38,410 nucleotides of DNA from JBGSYN01 sp041750975. GTDB taxonomy: Bacteria; Pseudomonadota; Alphaproteobacteria; Geminicoccales; Geminicoccaceae. Both the position numbers and the translations under genes were made by a program. The notes beneath the pieces are model-generated. The model saw nothing but the letters and a program-made list of their open reading frames with translations. It made no database searches and was not told the origin of the DNA. Of the stretch, positions 15,162-23,855 are shown piece after piece. Where the stretch lies: positions 1 through 38,410 of the forward strand of contig JBGSYN010000152.1 of NCBI GenBank assembly GCA_041750975.1, in the 5' to 3' direction. Numbering within the stretch: position 1 is the first letter of the stretch; each line of letters opens with the position of its first letter.

Positions 15162-16430
15162 GTGAGCTTCGAGCGGTGCCTCGGTGTCCTTCATGCGGAG
15201 GACGTTTCGCTCGAGGCGATCGCCCGCGCTTGCGGCACGCCCGCTTATGTCTATTCGGCGGGTGCGATGCGCTCACGGCTTCGGGAATTTCAAGAGGCGT
15301 TCAAGGATCTCCCGGCGCTGTTCTGCTATGCGCTCAAGGCCAACGGCAATCTGGCGGTGGTCAGAACGCTCGCCAATGCCGGCGCCGGCGCCGATACGGT
15401 CTCCGCGGGCGAGATCCAGCGAGCCCTGGCAGCGGGCGTGCCGCCCAGGCGGATCGTTTTTGCCGGGGTCGCCAAGACCGATGAGGAGATGCGTTTCGCG
15501 CTGCGCCAGAACATCCTGCAATTCAACGTCGAATCCGTGCCGGAACTGTTGCGTCTTGGCGAACTGGCCCGTGACATGGAGGTCGAGGCTCCGTTCGCGC
15601 TCAGGATCAATCCCGATATCGCCGCCGGCACCCATGACAAGATCAGCACCGGCCGCGCTCATGACAAATTCGGCATTCCCTATCGGGATGCGGCTGAGAT
15701 TTTTGCGTTAGGCCAGCGCACCCCGGGGCTCAAGCCGGAGGGCCTGCATCTTCATATCGGCTCGCAAATCTCGTCGCTCGAGCCCTTCGCCCAGGCCTAC
15801 GCCAAGACCATCGGCTTGTTCACCGAACTGCGCCGGAACGGCGTGCCGCTCAAGCGCCTCGATCTCGGCGGCGGTTTCGGTGTGCGCACCCCGGACGAGG
15901 AGCCCCTGGCGGCCGGCCCGCTTGCCGATCTCGTCGCCGGATTGACCCTGGGCCTCGATTGCGAGCTTATTTTCGAGCCCGGGCGCGCGCTCGTTGCCGA
16001 GGCGGGTGTCCTTTTGACCTCGGTGCTCTATGTCAAAAAAACCGATCAGCGCAGCTTCTTGATGGTCGATGCCGGCATGAACTCCTTGATCCGCCCAGCG
16101 CTCTATGGCGCTCACCACGACATCGCGGCCGTCCGCGTAAAGGATTCCTCGCATTTTGGGCTCTATGACGTGGTCGGTCCGATTTGCGAAAGCAGCGACG
16201 TGTTCGGCCGCGACCGTTATCTACCAGCCCTGGATCGGGGCGATCTCGTAGTTTTGATGAGCGCCGGCGCTTATGGCGCCGTGATGGCCTCGGATTACAA
16301 TTCGCGGGCGCGGCCGGCGGAGATTCTGGTCGACGGCGACCGGTTCGCCGTGGTGAAATCCCGCGTCGAGCCCACTGAACAATACGCCAATGAATCCATC
16401 CCCGATTGGCTCGGCGACGCAGCCGGGTAG
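15162..16430 (+). CDS. lysA: Diaminopimelate decarboxylase
   Basis: PLP enzyme that converts meso-diaminopimelate to lysine, the last step of lysine synthesis. The alanine-racemase-type barrel carries the PLP lysine in CYALKAN (Lys59), HIGSQ at 198-202, GGGFG at 236-240 and EPGR at 272-275. The second domain has the catalytic Cys342 in CESSDVFGRDR. The 422-aa length is usual. The start is GTG (MSFERCLGVLHAEDV); GVLHAEDV is typical of alphaproteobacterial LysA. It competes with MurE, encoded downstream, for meso-DAP. It is in one run with argH and lptM and ends 10 bases before the next gene. Confidence 0.96.
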   Translation: MSFERCLGVLHAEDVSLEAIARACGTPAYVYSAGAMRSRLREFQEAFKDLPALFCYALKANGNLAVVRTLANAGAGADTVSAGEIQRALAAGVPPRRIVFAGVAKTDEEMRFALRQNILQFNVESVPELLRLGELARDMEVEAPFALRINPDIAAGTHDKISTGRAHDKFGIPYRDAAEIFALGQRTPGLKPEGLHLHIGSQISSLEPFAQAYAKTIGLFTELRRNGVPLKRLDLGGGFGVRTPDEEPLAAGPLADLVAGLTLGLDCELIFEPGRALVAEAGVLLTSVLYVKKTDQRSFLMVDAGMNSLIRPALYGAHHDIAAVRVKDSSHFGLYDVVGPICESSDVFGRDRYLPALDRGDLVVLMSAGAYGAVMASDYNSRARPAEILVDGDRFAVVKSRVEPTEQYANESIPDWLGDAAG

Positions 16431-16440
16431 CGAGTTCGCG

Positions 16441-18978
16441 ATGACGCAGCAAGTCGAGAAGACACTATCCCGCAAGCTCGGCCAGGCGCGCCTGGCGCTC
16501 TTTATCGAGCAGTTCTGGCCGGCGGTGCTGCCGGTCTTGATGGTGCTGATCGGCTTTGCGGCCGTTTCCTTGTTCGGGCTCTGGCGGACGATGCCGGTCT
16601 GGCTGCATGGCTTGCTGCTGCTCGGTTTTGCCGCAGGCCTGGGGTACAGCCTTTATCGCGCCTGGCGGACGCTGCGGTTGCCGCGCCGGAACATGGCGCT
16701 GGCAAGGCTGGAGCGCGACAGCGGGATCCGGCATGAGGCGCTGAGAGCACTCGAGGACGAGCTGCCTCAATCGGTCGACGATCCCGAGACCAAAGCCTTC
16801 TGGCAGGCGCACCGCAGCCGGCTGCGCGAGAAATTGCTGCAACTGCGGGTGGCGCTGCCGTCATCCGACCTCGCATTGCGCGATCCCTGGGCACTCCGGG
16901 CGATCCCGGTATTGATTCTTGTGCTCGCGCTGGTCGAGGGTTGGGGCGATATTCGCAATCGGTTCGGCGATGCCCTTACGTTCGCCCGCTCACCCGCGGC
17001 GGCGGCAGAGCCGATTCTCGCCGAACTCTGGATCACGCCGCCGGACTACACGCGACGGGCACCCCTCGGGCCGGCGCAAACCGCGAATTCGCCGAAAATC
17101 GTCATTCCCGAAGGCAGCGAGGCGCTGCTCCAACTCCAGAATGTGCCGGTGGACGAGGACGGGCTGCAGGCGCGGGTGCTGTTCGGTTCGGACGCGATGC
17201 CGCTCGAAGCCCTGGGGCGAGGCAGTGCCCGATCCGACTTCCCGATGACGCGCAGTGGCGAGATCGTCTTCGCGCTGGGTGCCAAGGGGGATGGCGAGGT
17301 GATCGCGCGCTGGCCGGTCGAGGTCGTGCCGGACGGTGCGCCGAAGATCGCCTTTGCGGAAACTCCCGGTGCGACCCAGCGCGGTGTGCTGCGGATCGAC
17401 TACGAGGCGAGCGACGACCACGGCCTGACCTCGGTCGTGCTCGAATTCAAGGGTCATCAGATTGCCGATACGACGGTCCATGAGCGCGGCCTCAGCGAGC
17501 CCGCGTCATTGCCGACGGAGTTGAAGAGCAGCAGCTTTCTCGACCTGACGGCCCATCGTCTGGCCGGGCTGCCGGTCCAGATGACGCTGAAGGCGCAGGA
17601 CCGGCTCGATCAGGAAGGCAGGAGCGAGCCCCTTATCATCACCCTGCCGGAACGGGTCTTTACCCATCCCTTGGCAAAAGCCGTGATCCAGCAACGCAAG
17701 CGGCTCGTCACCGAGCCCGAGGAAACGCGATCGATCGCCGGCAGGCTTTCGATCCTCGGCGACAGCGAAGCCGCCCGACAACTGCCCGTGACGGTGCCTT
17801 TGTCGCTGCGGGTCGCATCCTCCCGACTGATCCTCGGTGACGGCCAGCCCGAGGCGATCGGCGACGTCATCGATATCCTCTGGGAGCTCGCCCTCTTCAT
17901 CGAGGACGGGACGATGTCGATCGCCGAGCGCGAGCTGCGCGAATTGCAGCAGGCGTTGCAGGAGGCCATGGATCAGGGCGCCAGCGACGAGGAACTGGCG
18001 CAGCTCATGGACGAGATCGAGCGGGCGATGAACGAAATGCTGCAGGAGATGATGCGTCAGGCGATGCAGAATCCGCAGCAGATGAACCCGGAGATGATGC
18101 AGGAGATCGACCCCTCGCAAATGGTCACCCAGCGCGACCTTCAGGAAATGCTGGACAAGGCGCGCGAGCTGATGAAGCAGGGCATGATGGATGCGGCACG
18201 CGAAATGATGGCGCAGTTGCAGAATATGCTCGAAAACATGCAGATGGCGATGTCGCAGATGCAGCAGCAGCCACCGAGCCCGGCCGAGGAGGCGGTGTCG
18301 GATTTGCAACGCATGATCGAGATGCAGCAGGATCTGCTCGATCGCAGTTTCGACATGAACCGCCAAATGCAGGGTCAGCAGGGCCAACAAGGCCAGCAGA
18401 ACCAGCAGCAGGGCCAGGGTCAGCAGGGCCAAGGCCAGGAAGGCATGGGTGAGCAGGGCCAAGGCCAACAGGGGCAGGGTCTGCAGTCGCAAATGGGCCG
18501 TGCCGCCATGGAACAGGATGCCCTGCGACGGGCCCTCGGCGAACTGATGCGGCGCATGGGCGAGGCCGGCATGGAACTACCGCGTTCGCTCGGCCAGGCG
18601 GAACTGCAGATGCGCGACGCACGGGGCGCCTTGGAGCAGGGTCAGCCGGACCCGGCGGCGGGTTCGCAAACCAGCGCCCTCGACCTGATGCGGCAGGGCG
18701 GTCAGGCGATGATGGAGCAACTCCGCGAGCAGCTGGCCAATCAGCCCGGCCGCCAGATGACGGGACAGCCGATGCCGTCGTCGCGCCAGGGCCGGGATCC
18801 ACTCGGTCGCGCACAGCGCAATCAAGGCGGCTTCGATACCTACGGCACGCAGGTGCCCGACGAGAACGATCTGGGCCGGGCCCGGGATGTGCTCGAAGAG
18901 CTTTATCGACGGTCGGGCGATCTGTCCCGTCCGCCTTCCGAGCTCAACTATATCGATCGGCTGCTGGATCGTTTTTGA
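16441..18978 (+). CDS. TIGR02302/DUF4175 family large membrane protein
   Basis: An alphaproteobacterial protein of unknown function, 845 aa from ATG 16441. Two hydrophobic segments lie at about 23-70 (VLPVLMVLIGFAAVSLFGLW and LLLLGFAAGLGYSLY), with a third at about 150-165 (AIPVLILVLALVEGWG). A large, probably periplasmic part follows. It contains LWITPPDYTRRAP, a segment seen throughout the family. The C-terminal third is rich in Met, Glu and Gln (coiled-coil-like), ends in a Gly-Gln tract, and closes with ELYRRSGDLSRPPSELNYID. An in-frame ATG at 16390 would overlap lysA by 41 bases. The stop overlaps the amidase start as TTGA. Position next to an amidase suggests an envelope role (inference). 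Confidence 0.85.
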   Translation: MTQQVEKTLSRKLGQARLALFIEQFWPAVLPVLMVLIGFAAVSLFGLWRTMPVWLHGLLLLGFAAGLGYSLYRAWRTLRLPRRNMALARLERDSGIRHEALRALEDELPQSVDDPETKAFWQAHRSRLREKLLQLRVALPSSDLALRDPWALRAIPVLILVLALVEGWGDIRNRFGDALTFARSPAAAAEPILAELWITPPDYTRRAPLGPAQTANSPKIVIPEGSEALLQLQNVPVDEDGLQARVLFGSDAMPLEALGRGSARSDFPMTRSGEIVFALGAKGDGEVIARWPVEVVPDGAPKIAFAETPGATQRGVLRIDYEASDDHGLTSVVLEFKGHQIADTTVHERGLSEPASLPTELKSSSFLDLTAHRLAGLPVQMTLKAQDRLDQEGRSEPLIITLPERVFTHPLAKAVIQQRKRLVTEPEETRSIAGRLSILGDSEAARQLPVTVPLSLRVASSRLILGDGQPEAIGDVIDILWELALFIEDGTMSIAERELRELQQALQEAMDQGASDEELAQLMDEIERAMNEMLQEMMRQAMQNPQQMNPEMMQEIDPSQMVTQRDLQEMLDKARELMKQGMMDAAREMMAQLQNMLENMQMAMSQMQQQPPSPAEEAVSDLQRMIEMQQDLLDRSFDMNRQMQGQQGQQGQQNQQQGQGQQGQGQEGMGEQGQGQQGQGLQSQMGRAAMEQDALRRALGELMRRMGEAGMELPRSLGQAELQMRDARGALEQGQPDPAAGSQTSALDLMRQGGQAMMEQLREQLANQPGRQMTGQPMPSSRQGRDPLGRAQRNQGGFDTYGTQVPDENDLGRARDVLEELYRRSGDLSRPPSELNYIDRLLDRF
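18361..18500 (+). repeat. Gly-Gln low-complexity repeat inside the DUF4175 gene
   Basis: CAGGGCCAG-type units repeat about 15 times with small variations, encoding GQQGQQGQQ, GQGQQGQGQ and similar. It corresponds to residues about 641-687. Such tracts can expand or shrink by slippage; the units remain in multiples of three here. Confidence 0.8.
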
Positions 18979-19694
18979 GCCCGGCCCGGCGGCAGGATCG
19001 ACGCTCGCCAAATCAGGATACGCGCCCGTCCGGTTGCCAGGTCGACCTCATTATTCTGCACTATACGGGGATGCGCAGCGCTGCCGCGGCGTTGAGTCGG
19101 TTGACCGATCCAGAGGCCAAAGTCAGCGCTCATTATGTGGTGACCGAGCCGGGTGAGGTTTTGGAACTCGTGGCGCCGACCCATCGCGCATGGCATGCGG
19201 GCCTGAGTTGCTGGGAAGGCCGGGGCAATATCAACGACAATTCGATTGGAATCGAGCTCGTCAATCCGGGCCACGAATGGGGCTACCGCAGTTTTCCTGA
19301 AGCGCAGATGGAGGCCCTCGTCGACCTGCTCGAGGGATTGATCAAGACCCACGATATTCCCTCCTGGCGTGTCCTTGCCCATAGCGACGTGGCGCCGCGG
19401 CGCAAGGAGGATCCGGGCGAGCTCTTCGATTGGGCGATGCTGGCCGAGAACGGTATTGGTCTGTGGCCGACCTCCATTGCCACGGAAGCCGAATATGGCC
19501 CCGAAACGGCCGCATCGCAGCTCAGTGAAATCGGCTATTGTCTCGCTGAAGACTTCGCCAGTCCTGCTGAAGTCCTTCGAGCCTTCCAGCGGCATTTTCG
19601 TCCGGGGCGGGTCGACGGCCTGCTCGATGCGGAGACATCGGACCGGATCGAGGCCGTACGGCGCTTGTGCGGGGCTATCCGAGGGCCTAGCTAA
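18975..19694 (+). CDS. N-acetylmuramoyl-L-alanine amidase, AmiD/AmpD type, with peptidoglycan-binding tail
   Basis: Zinc amidase that cuts the bond between MurNAc and the peptide stem. The amidase_2 domain spans about 20-165: zinc ligands are His29 (ILHYTGM), His136 (AHSDVAP) and Asp146 (RKEDPGELFDW), and SIGIELVNPG holds the catalytic Glu region. A peptidoglycan-binding-like domain follows at about 175-235 (EVLRAFQRHFRPGRVDG). Length is 239 aa. No signal peptide is visible, so either it acts in the cytoplasm on recycled muropeptides, or it is exported in an unobvious way. The start is TTG in a TTGA overlap with the previous stop; a later start would cut into the fold. rnpB follows after 12 bases. 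Confidence 0.9.
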   Translation: MSPARRQDRRSPNQDTRPSGCQVDLIILHYTGMRSAAAALSRLTDPEAKVSAHYVVTEPGEVLELVAPTHRAWHAGLSCWEGRGNINDNSIGIELVNPGHEWGYRSFPEAQMEALVDLLEGLIKTHDIPSWRVLAHSDVAPRRKEDPGELFDWAMLAENGIGLWPTSIATEAEYGPETAASQLSEIGYCLAEDFASPAEVLRAFQRHFRPGRVDGLLDAETSDRIEAVRRLCGAIRGPS

Positions 19695-19706
19695 GGTGAG
19701 TGGTGT

Positions 19707-20103
<397 letters not shown>

Positions 20104-20674
20104 CGCCGCCTGTTCAGTTCCGCCAAATGAGAACAAAGTGAAAACCTTTGTTATCCCCAAATCATCCACTTTTTGTCCCGTACTTATCCACAGAATTCTT
20201 GTTATTGTTTAAAACCATTATTATGCATCAAGTTGTCGTTTAAGGTTAATGCAGAACCTTGAGACTTGGTCCTTGACCTTCGAAGGCTCTAAAGTTAGGG
20301 CTTAAAAAGACTAGAAACTCGTACTGCAGGTCAATGCTTACGTTTTCGCGTTTGCCCGACGCGTAACTCTATGGACCGGCAAGTCGAGACAATATCGGTT
20401 GCGATCGGTGTTGAGGAGAGTCGGAAAGATGAGCCCAAGCCTCGATAGTGTCTGCCTTTAGCCCGCTGACTGTCGCATGTTCCGGCATGCAATTGCCTTC
20501 GGGGATGAATGGATTCGAGGCACGCTCGAATGAACTTGAGGGCGCGATGCGGCCCCGTGTCCGGATCGCGCAGTGCCGATGCCGGGCAATTGCCGCTGCC
20601 TTTCCCAAGGCTCGGCGCTGTTCCGCAGGGCGCTTTTGGAGAATGTTGGTTCGTAGAGCCTGTGGATAACCCGA
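20104..20674. other. AT-rich gap before rsmH with DnaA boxes; mraZ not present
   Basis: The first 260 bases are far richer in A+T than anything else in the window. The part at 20193-20260 is the extreme, with runs such as TTGTTTAAAACCATTATTATG. DnaA-type 9-mers sit at both ends. No MraZ-like protein can be read in any frame, and other small open frames lack recognisable features. Two GANTC sites (GAGTC near 20418, GATTC near 20512) occur. Promoters of the division operon should lie here but were not clearly identified. Confidence 0.6.
20151..20192 (+). promoter_or_regulatory. DnaA-box pair near rnpB
   Basis: TTATCCACA at 20184-20192 is a perfect consensus DnaA box. TTATCCCCA at 20151-20159 differs at one base. 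Both are in the same orientation and are followed by the most AT-rich stretch of the window. Confidence 0.65.
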
Positions 20675-20684
20675 ATGTGGATAA
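20661..20684 (-). promoter_or_regulatory. Two perfect DnaA boxes at the rsmH start
   Basis: TGTGGATAA occurs at 20661-20669 and again at 20676-20684, 15 bases apart, in reverse orientation to the pair near rnpB. The second begins at the second base of the rsmH ATG (20675). Bound DnaA would cover the translation start and any promoter just upstream. Confidence 0.7.
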
Positions 20685-21661
20685 ATCCTTCGCGTCATGT
20701 GCCGGTGCTTCGCGCCGAGGCCGTGGCGGCACTGGCACCTCTGAAAGGCGGTTGCTATGTTGATGCCACGTTTGGTGGCGGCGGTTATGCGGACACGATT
20801 CTTGAGGCGGCCGATTGCAGACTCTATGGCCTCGACCGCGATCCCGAAGCGGCGGCGCGGGGGGCGGAGCTTGCGGCCAGGAATTCCAGGTTTGTCATGC
20901 TCGAAGGCCGTTTCAGCGAGCTGACCCGACTGCTTGCCGCAGATGGCGTCGATGCGGTCGACGGCGTGGTGGCGGATCTCGGCGTCTCGTCGTTCCAGCT
21001 GGACGATGCCGGCCGCGGTTTTTCGTTTCGCGGCGATGGCCCGCTCGATATGCGCATGGGCCGGTCCGGCAGGACCGCAGCGGATCTCGTCAATGAAGCG
21101 AGCGAATCCGAATTGATCGAGCTGCTGTTTCGTCTCGGCGAGGAGCCACGGGCGCGGCGGATCGCCAGGGCTATCGTCACGCGGCGTGCGACCAAGCCGT
21201 TCGCGACCACGGCCGAACTTCAAGCCGTCGTCGCCAATGCGAAGGGCGGCGGCAAGCCCGGCCGCGATCCAGCGACCCAGACATTTCAGGCCGTGCGAAT
21301 GGCGGTCAATCAGGAGCTGGAAGAGCTCGAATCGCTGCTGGCGTCGTGCCTGAAACTGCTGCGTCCGGGCGGCCGGCTGGTCGTCGTCACTTTTCATTCG
21401 CTCGAAGACCGGCTGGTGAAGCGGTTTGTCGACGAGGCGGGGGGCAGCCAGGCCGGGCCCTCGAGACATCTTCCCGAAACCGGTCATAAGCCGAGGCTAT
21501 TGCGCTGGGTCCGGCGTCGCGTCGCCAAGCCGTCGGCCGATGAGATTGCGCACAATCCCCGGGCTCGCTCGGCCAAGCTTCGTGCCGCCGAACGGACCGA
21601 TGAGGAACGTGCGGAAAGCGATCAGGCGGTCGCCGCAGATCTCTGGAGGCTGGCCGCATGA
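20675..21661 (+). CDS. rsmH: 16S rRNA (cytosine(1402)-N(4))-methyltransferase
   Basis: Methylates C1402 in the decoding centre of 16S rRNA (formerly MraW). The 328-aa protein starts MWINPSRHVPVLRAEAV, where HVPVL is the usual N-terminus of the family. The SAM site is VDATFGGGGYADTIL, followed by the GLDRDPEA acidic loop. Later signatures are GPLDMRMGRSG, QTFQAVRMAVNQELEELE and VTFHSLEDRLVKRF. The start ATG has no good ribosome binding site, and the codon overlaps a DnaA box. Normally mraZ precedes it, but not here. The stop overlaps ftsL as ATGA. Confidence 0.96.
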   Translation: MWINPSRHVPVLRAEAVAALAPLKGGCYVDATFGGGGYADTILEAADCRLYGLDRDPEAAARGAELAARNSRFVMLEGRFSELTRLLAADGVDAVDGVVADLGVSSFQLDDAGRGFSFRGDGPLDMRMGRSGRTAADLVNEASESELIELLFRLGEEPRARRIARAIVTRRATKPFATTAELQAVVANAKGGGKPGRDPATQTFQAVRMAVNQELEELESLLASCLKLLRPGGRLVVVTFHSLEDRLVKRFVDEAGGSQAGPSRHLPETGHKPRLLRWVRRRVAKPSADEIAHNPRARSAKLRAAERTDEERAESDQAVAADLWRLAA

Positions 21662-22107
21662 ACCCCCGTTCGCTCATTATTGCAGCTTTACTGACTTTGA
21701 TTGCCGCGGCAGCAGTCTTTACATTCAAATACGAAGTCCGCGGTCTCGAAGCCAAGCGCCAGGCGCTGCAGAACGAGCTGGACCGGGAATATTGGCGCCT
21801 GCAACTGGCCCGAGCCGAACTCGAGTATTTACGGCGACCGGAACGTCTGGCGGCGCAGGCGTCGCAACTCGATATGGTGGCGGCGACGGCCGAGAGAATT
21901 ATCGAGCCCGTCATGATCGGACGGCGCCAGGAACTGCTTCTGGCCAACAACCCCCTGGCCGTGGCGCTGCCGTCGGGCGCTCTGGTCAAGCTGCGCGCCC
22001 GGCCGGCCCTACCGCCGGGCCTCGATCAGCGATTGCTCGAATCGATCGCGCAGGCGCCGGCCTCGCCACCGCCGATGACCGGCCCGATTCGGGTGGTAAG
22101 CCAATGA
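21658..22107 (+). CDS. ftsL: Cell division protein FtsL
   Basis: Small bitopic divisome protein that, with FtsB and FtsQ, activates septal wall synthesis by FtsW-FtsI. The 149-aa sequence has a short cytoplasmic end, one membrane span (LIIAALLTLIAAAAVFTF, about 6-23), then a coiled coil at about 28-65 (LEAKRQALQNELDREYWRLQ) and the short ERLAAQASQLDM block seen in alphaproteobacterial FtsL. The C-terminus is Pro-rich. Identification rests on topology and position between rsmH and ftsI. ATGA overlaps exist at both ends. Confidence 0.9.
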   Translation: MNPRSLIIAALLTLIAAAAVFTFKYEVRGLEAKRQALQNELDREYWRLQLARAELEYLRRPERLAAQASQLDMVAATAERIIEPVMIGRRQELLLANNPLAVALPSGALVKLRARPALPPGLDQRLLESIAQAPASPPPMTGPIRVVSQ

Positions 22108-23855
22108 ATGAGCCGTCGGCCGGCGGTTCGGAAAAAATGAAGCCTGTCGTCTGCTCGCGTGGCCGGTTGCGCCTGGTCGGTGTGGTCTTCGCCATCGGGT
22201 TCGTCAGCCTCGGCATCCGCCTGGTCGACATGGTCGGTGACAATTCCCGTGGAGCTGCCAGTGCCGCCGCCGCGGGATTGGGCGAGACGCCGGCGATCCG
22301 TGCGGAAATTCTCGACCGGCGCGGCAACCTCCTCGCCGGCAATATCGAAATCCCTTCGGTCGCGGCCGATCCATCCCTGATCGGCAACAAGGAACTCGCC
22401 GCGGCCAAGCTTGCGGCGGTGCTGCGCAATGTCGACGCCGGAGAGCTTGCCCAAACCCTCGCGCGTGGCCAGCGCTTCGCCTGGGTCAAGCGGCAGATCT
22501 CGCCGGTCGAGCAAAAGGCCGTGCTCGAGCTCGGCATTCCCGGCATCTTCTTCGTCTCGGGCGAGCACCGGATCTATCCATCGCGGCAGCTTGCCAGCCA
22601 TCTCCTGGGTTTTGTCGATCTCGACAATAACGGCCTCGCAGGTGTCGAGCACGCGCTCCAGACGCGCCTCAGCGGAGGTCCGAGGGGTGCTGCCGAGTTA
22701 TCGGGCCGACCGATGCAGCTGTCGCTCGATTCGCGGGTGCAGCATGCGGTCAGGGATGAGCTGCGGCGCTCCACGAGCTCATTCAGAGCCCAGGGCGGGT
22801 GCGGCATCGTTCGTGACATCAAGACGGGCGAACTCGTCGCCTTGGTGAGCCTGCCGGATTTCGATCCCAATGCGCCCCAGACCGCGGCCGCGGAACGTCG
22901 CAAGAACCGCTGCTCCGGCGAAGTCTATGAACTCGGCTCGCTCTTCAAGATAATCACGGCTGCGACGGCGCTCGACAGCGGTGCGGTGACGCTCTGGGAC
23001 AAATTCGACGCGACGGAGCCGATGCGCATCGGCAAATATCGGGTCAGCGACTACCACGCCAAGAAGCGCTGGCTTACCGTGCCGGAAATCATCGCCCATT
23101 CCTCCAATATCGGCGCTGCCCGGATGGCGTTTGCCGCCGGCGGCAAAGAGCGACAGCTGGAGATGCTCGAGCGCCTCGGCCTGACGGTCCGGCCGGAGAT
23201 CGAACTGGTCGAGCGCGGCGCGCCGCTCATGCCGGAGCGCTGGCCGGACATCACCACGGCGACCATCTCCTATGGTCATGGCATTGCCGTAACGCCGCTG
23301 CATTTCGTCGAGGCCGTCTCGACGCTGATCGGCGATGGCACACGGATCCCGACGACGCTTGTGAAGCGCGAGCCGGACTGGCAGGCCGATGGCGAACGGG
23401 TGGTCTCGGATGCCACGGTTCGCGACATGAGGTGGCTGCTGTGGCTGACCGCGGCCAAGGGCACCGGCGAGAACGGCAATAGCGATAGCTATCTGGTCGG
23501 CGGCAAGACCGGGACCGCGGACAAGGTCCGGGTCGGCCGGCGCGGCTACCAGGACCGCGCCGTACTGGCCTCCTATGTCGGCGTCTTTCCGATGGAAGCG
23601 CCGCGCTACGCCGTCCTGGTCGTTCTCGACGAGCCCAAGGGCAACGAGGCGACATTCGGATTTCGTACCGGCGGCTGGACCGCGGCACCCACCGTCGGCC
23701 GCATCGTCGACCGGATCGGCCCGCTGCTCGGTCTGAAACCTTCGAAGGATTCGGCCGAGGCGCAGTTCGAAGCGCGTCTCGAGGTGAGGCCGGCCTGGGA
23801 CGGTTACCACAGCAGAACGGAGGAAGGCTTTGCAGCTGTCCGCCCTTCTGGCTGA
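22104..23855 (+). CDS. ftsI: Septal peptidoglycan transpeptidase FtsI (PBP3)
   Basis: Class B penicillin-binding protein that cross-links septal peptidoglycan. The 583-aa protein has a membrane anchor at about 24-43 (LVGVVFAIGFVSLGIRLVDM), a pedestal domain beginning RAEILDRRGNLLA, and the transpeptidase domain. Active-site motifs are SLFK (Ser279-Lys282), SSN (333-335, in AHSSNIG) and KTG (468-470, in GGKTGTAD). The ATG at 22104 overlaps the ftsL stop as ATGA. The same frame stays open far upstream through ftsL and rsmH, but that is a GC-rich shadow. It overlaps murE by 26 bases. It works with FtsW, encoded further down. Confidence 0.96.
   Translation: MNEPSAGGSEKMKPVVCSRGRLRLVGVVFAIGFVSLGIRLVDMVGDNSRGAASAAAAGLGETPAIRAEILDRRGNLLAGNIEIPSVAADPSLIGNKELAAAKLAAVLRNVDAGELAQTLARGQRFAWVKRQISPVEQKAVLELGIPGIFFVSGEHRIYPSRQLASHLLGFVDLDNNGLAGVEHALQTRLSGGPRGAAELSGRPMQLSLDSRVQHAVRDELRRSTSSFRAQGGCGIVRDIKTGELVALVSLPDFDPNAPQTAAAERRKNRCSGEVYELGSLFKIITAATALDSGAVTLWDKFDATEPMRIGKYRVSDYHAKKRWLTVPEIIAHSSNIGAARMAFAAGGKERQLEMLERLGLTVRPEIELVERGAPLMPERWPDITTATISYGHGIAVTPLHFVEAVSTLIGDGTRIPTTLVKREPDWQADGERVVSDATVRDMRWLLWLTAAKGTGENGNSDSYLVGGKTGTADKVRVGRRGYQDRAVLASYVGVFPMEAPRYAVLVVLDEPKGNEATFGFRTGGWTAAPTVGRIVDRIGPLLGLKPSKDSAEAQFEARLEVRPAWDGYHSRTEEGFAAVRPSG

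Noticed and set aside
17506..18492. Minus-strand frame rich in Leu and His, looking like a membrane protein
   Set aside because: It is the antisense of the Met/Gln/Glu-rich part of the DUF4175 gene; CAG and GAG codons read as Leu in reverse.
18361..18500. Regular short repeats that might suggest a CRISPR array or satellite
   Set aside because: The repeats have no spacers, stay in frame and encode a Gly-Gln tract inside a long gene.
21426..22103. Upstream in-frame extension of ftsI across rsmH and ftsL
   Set aside because: The extension lies in a shadow frame over two recognisable genes. The ATGA overlap at 22104 gives the normal FtsI N-terminus.
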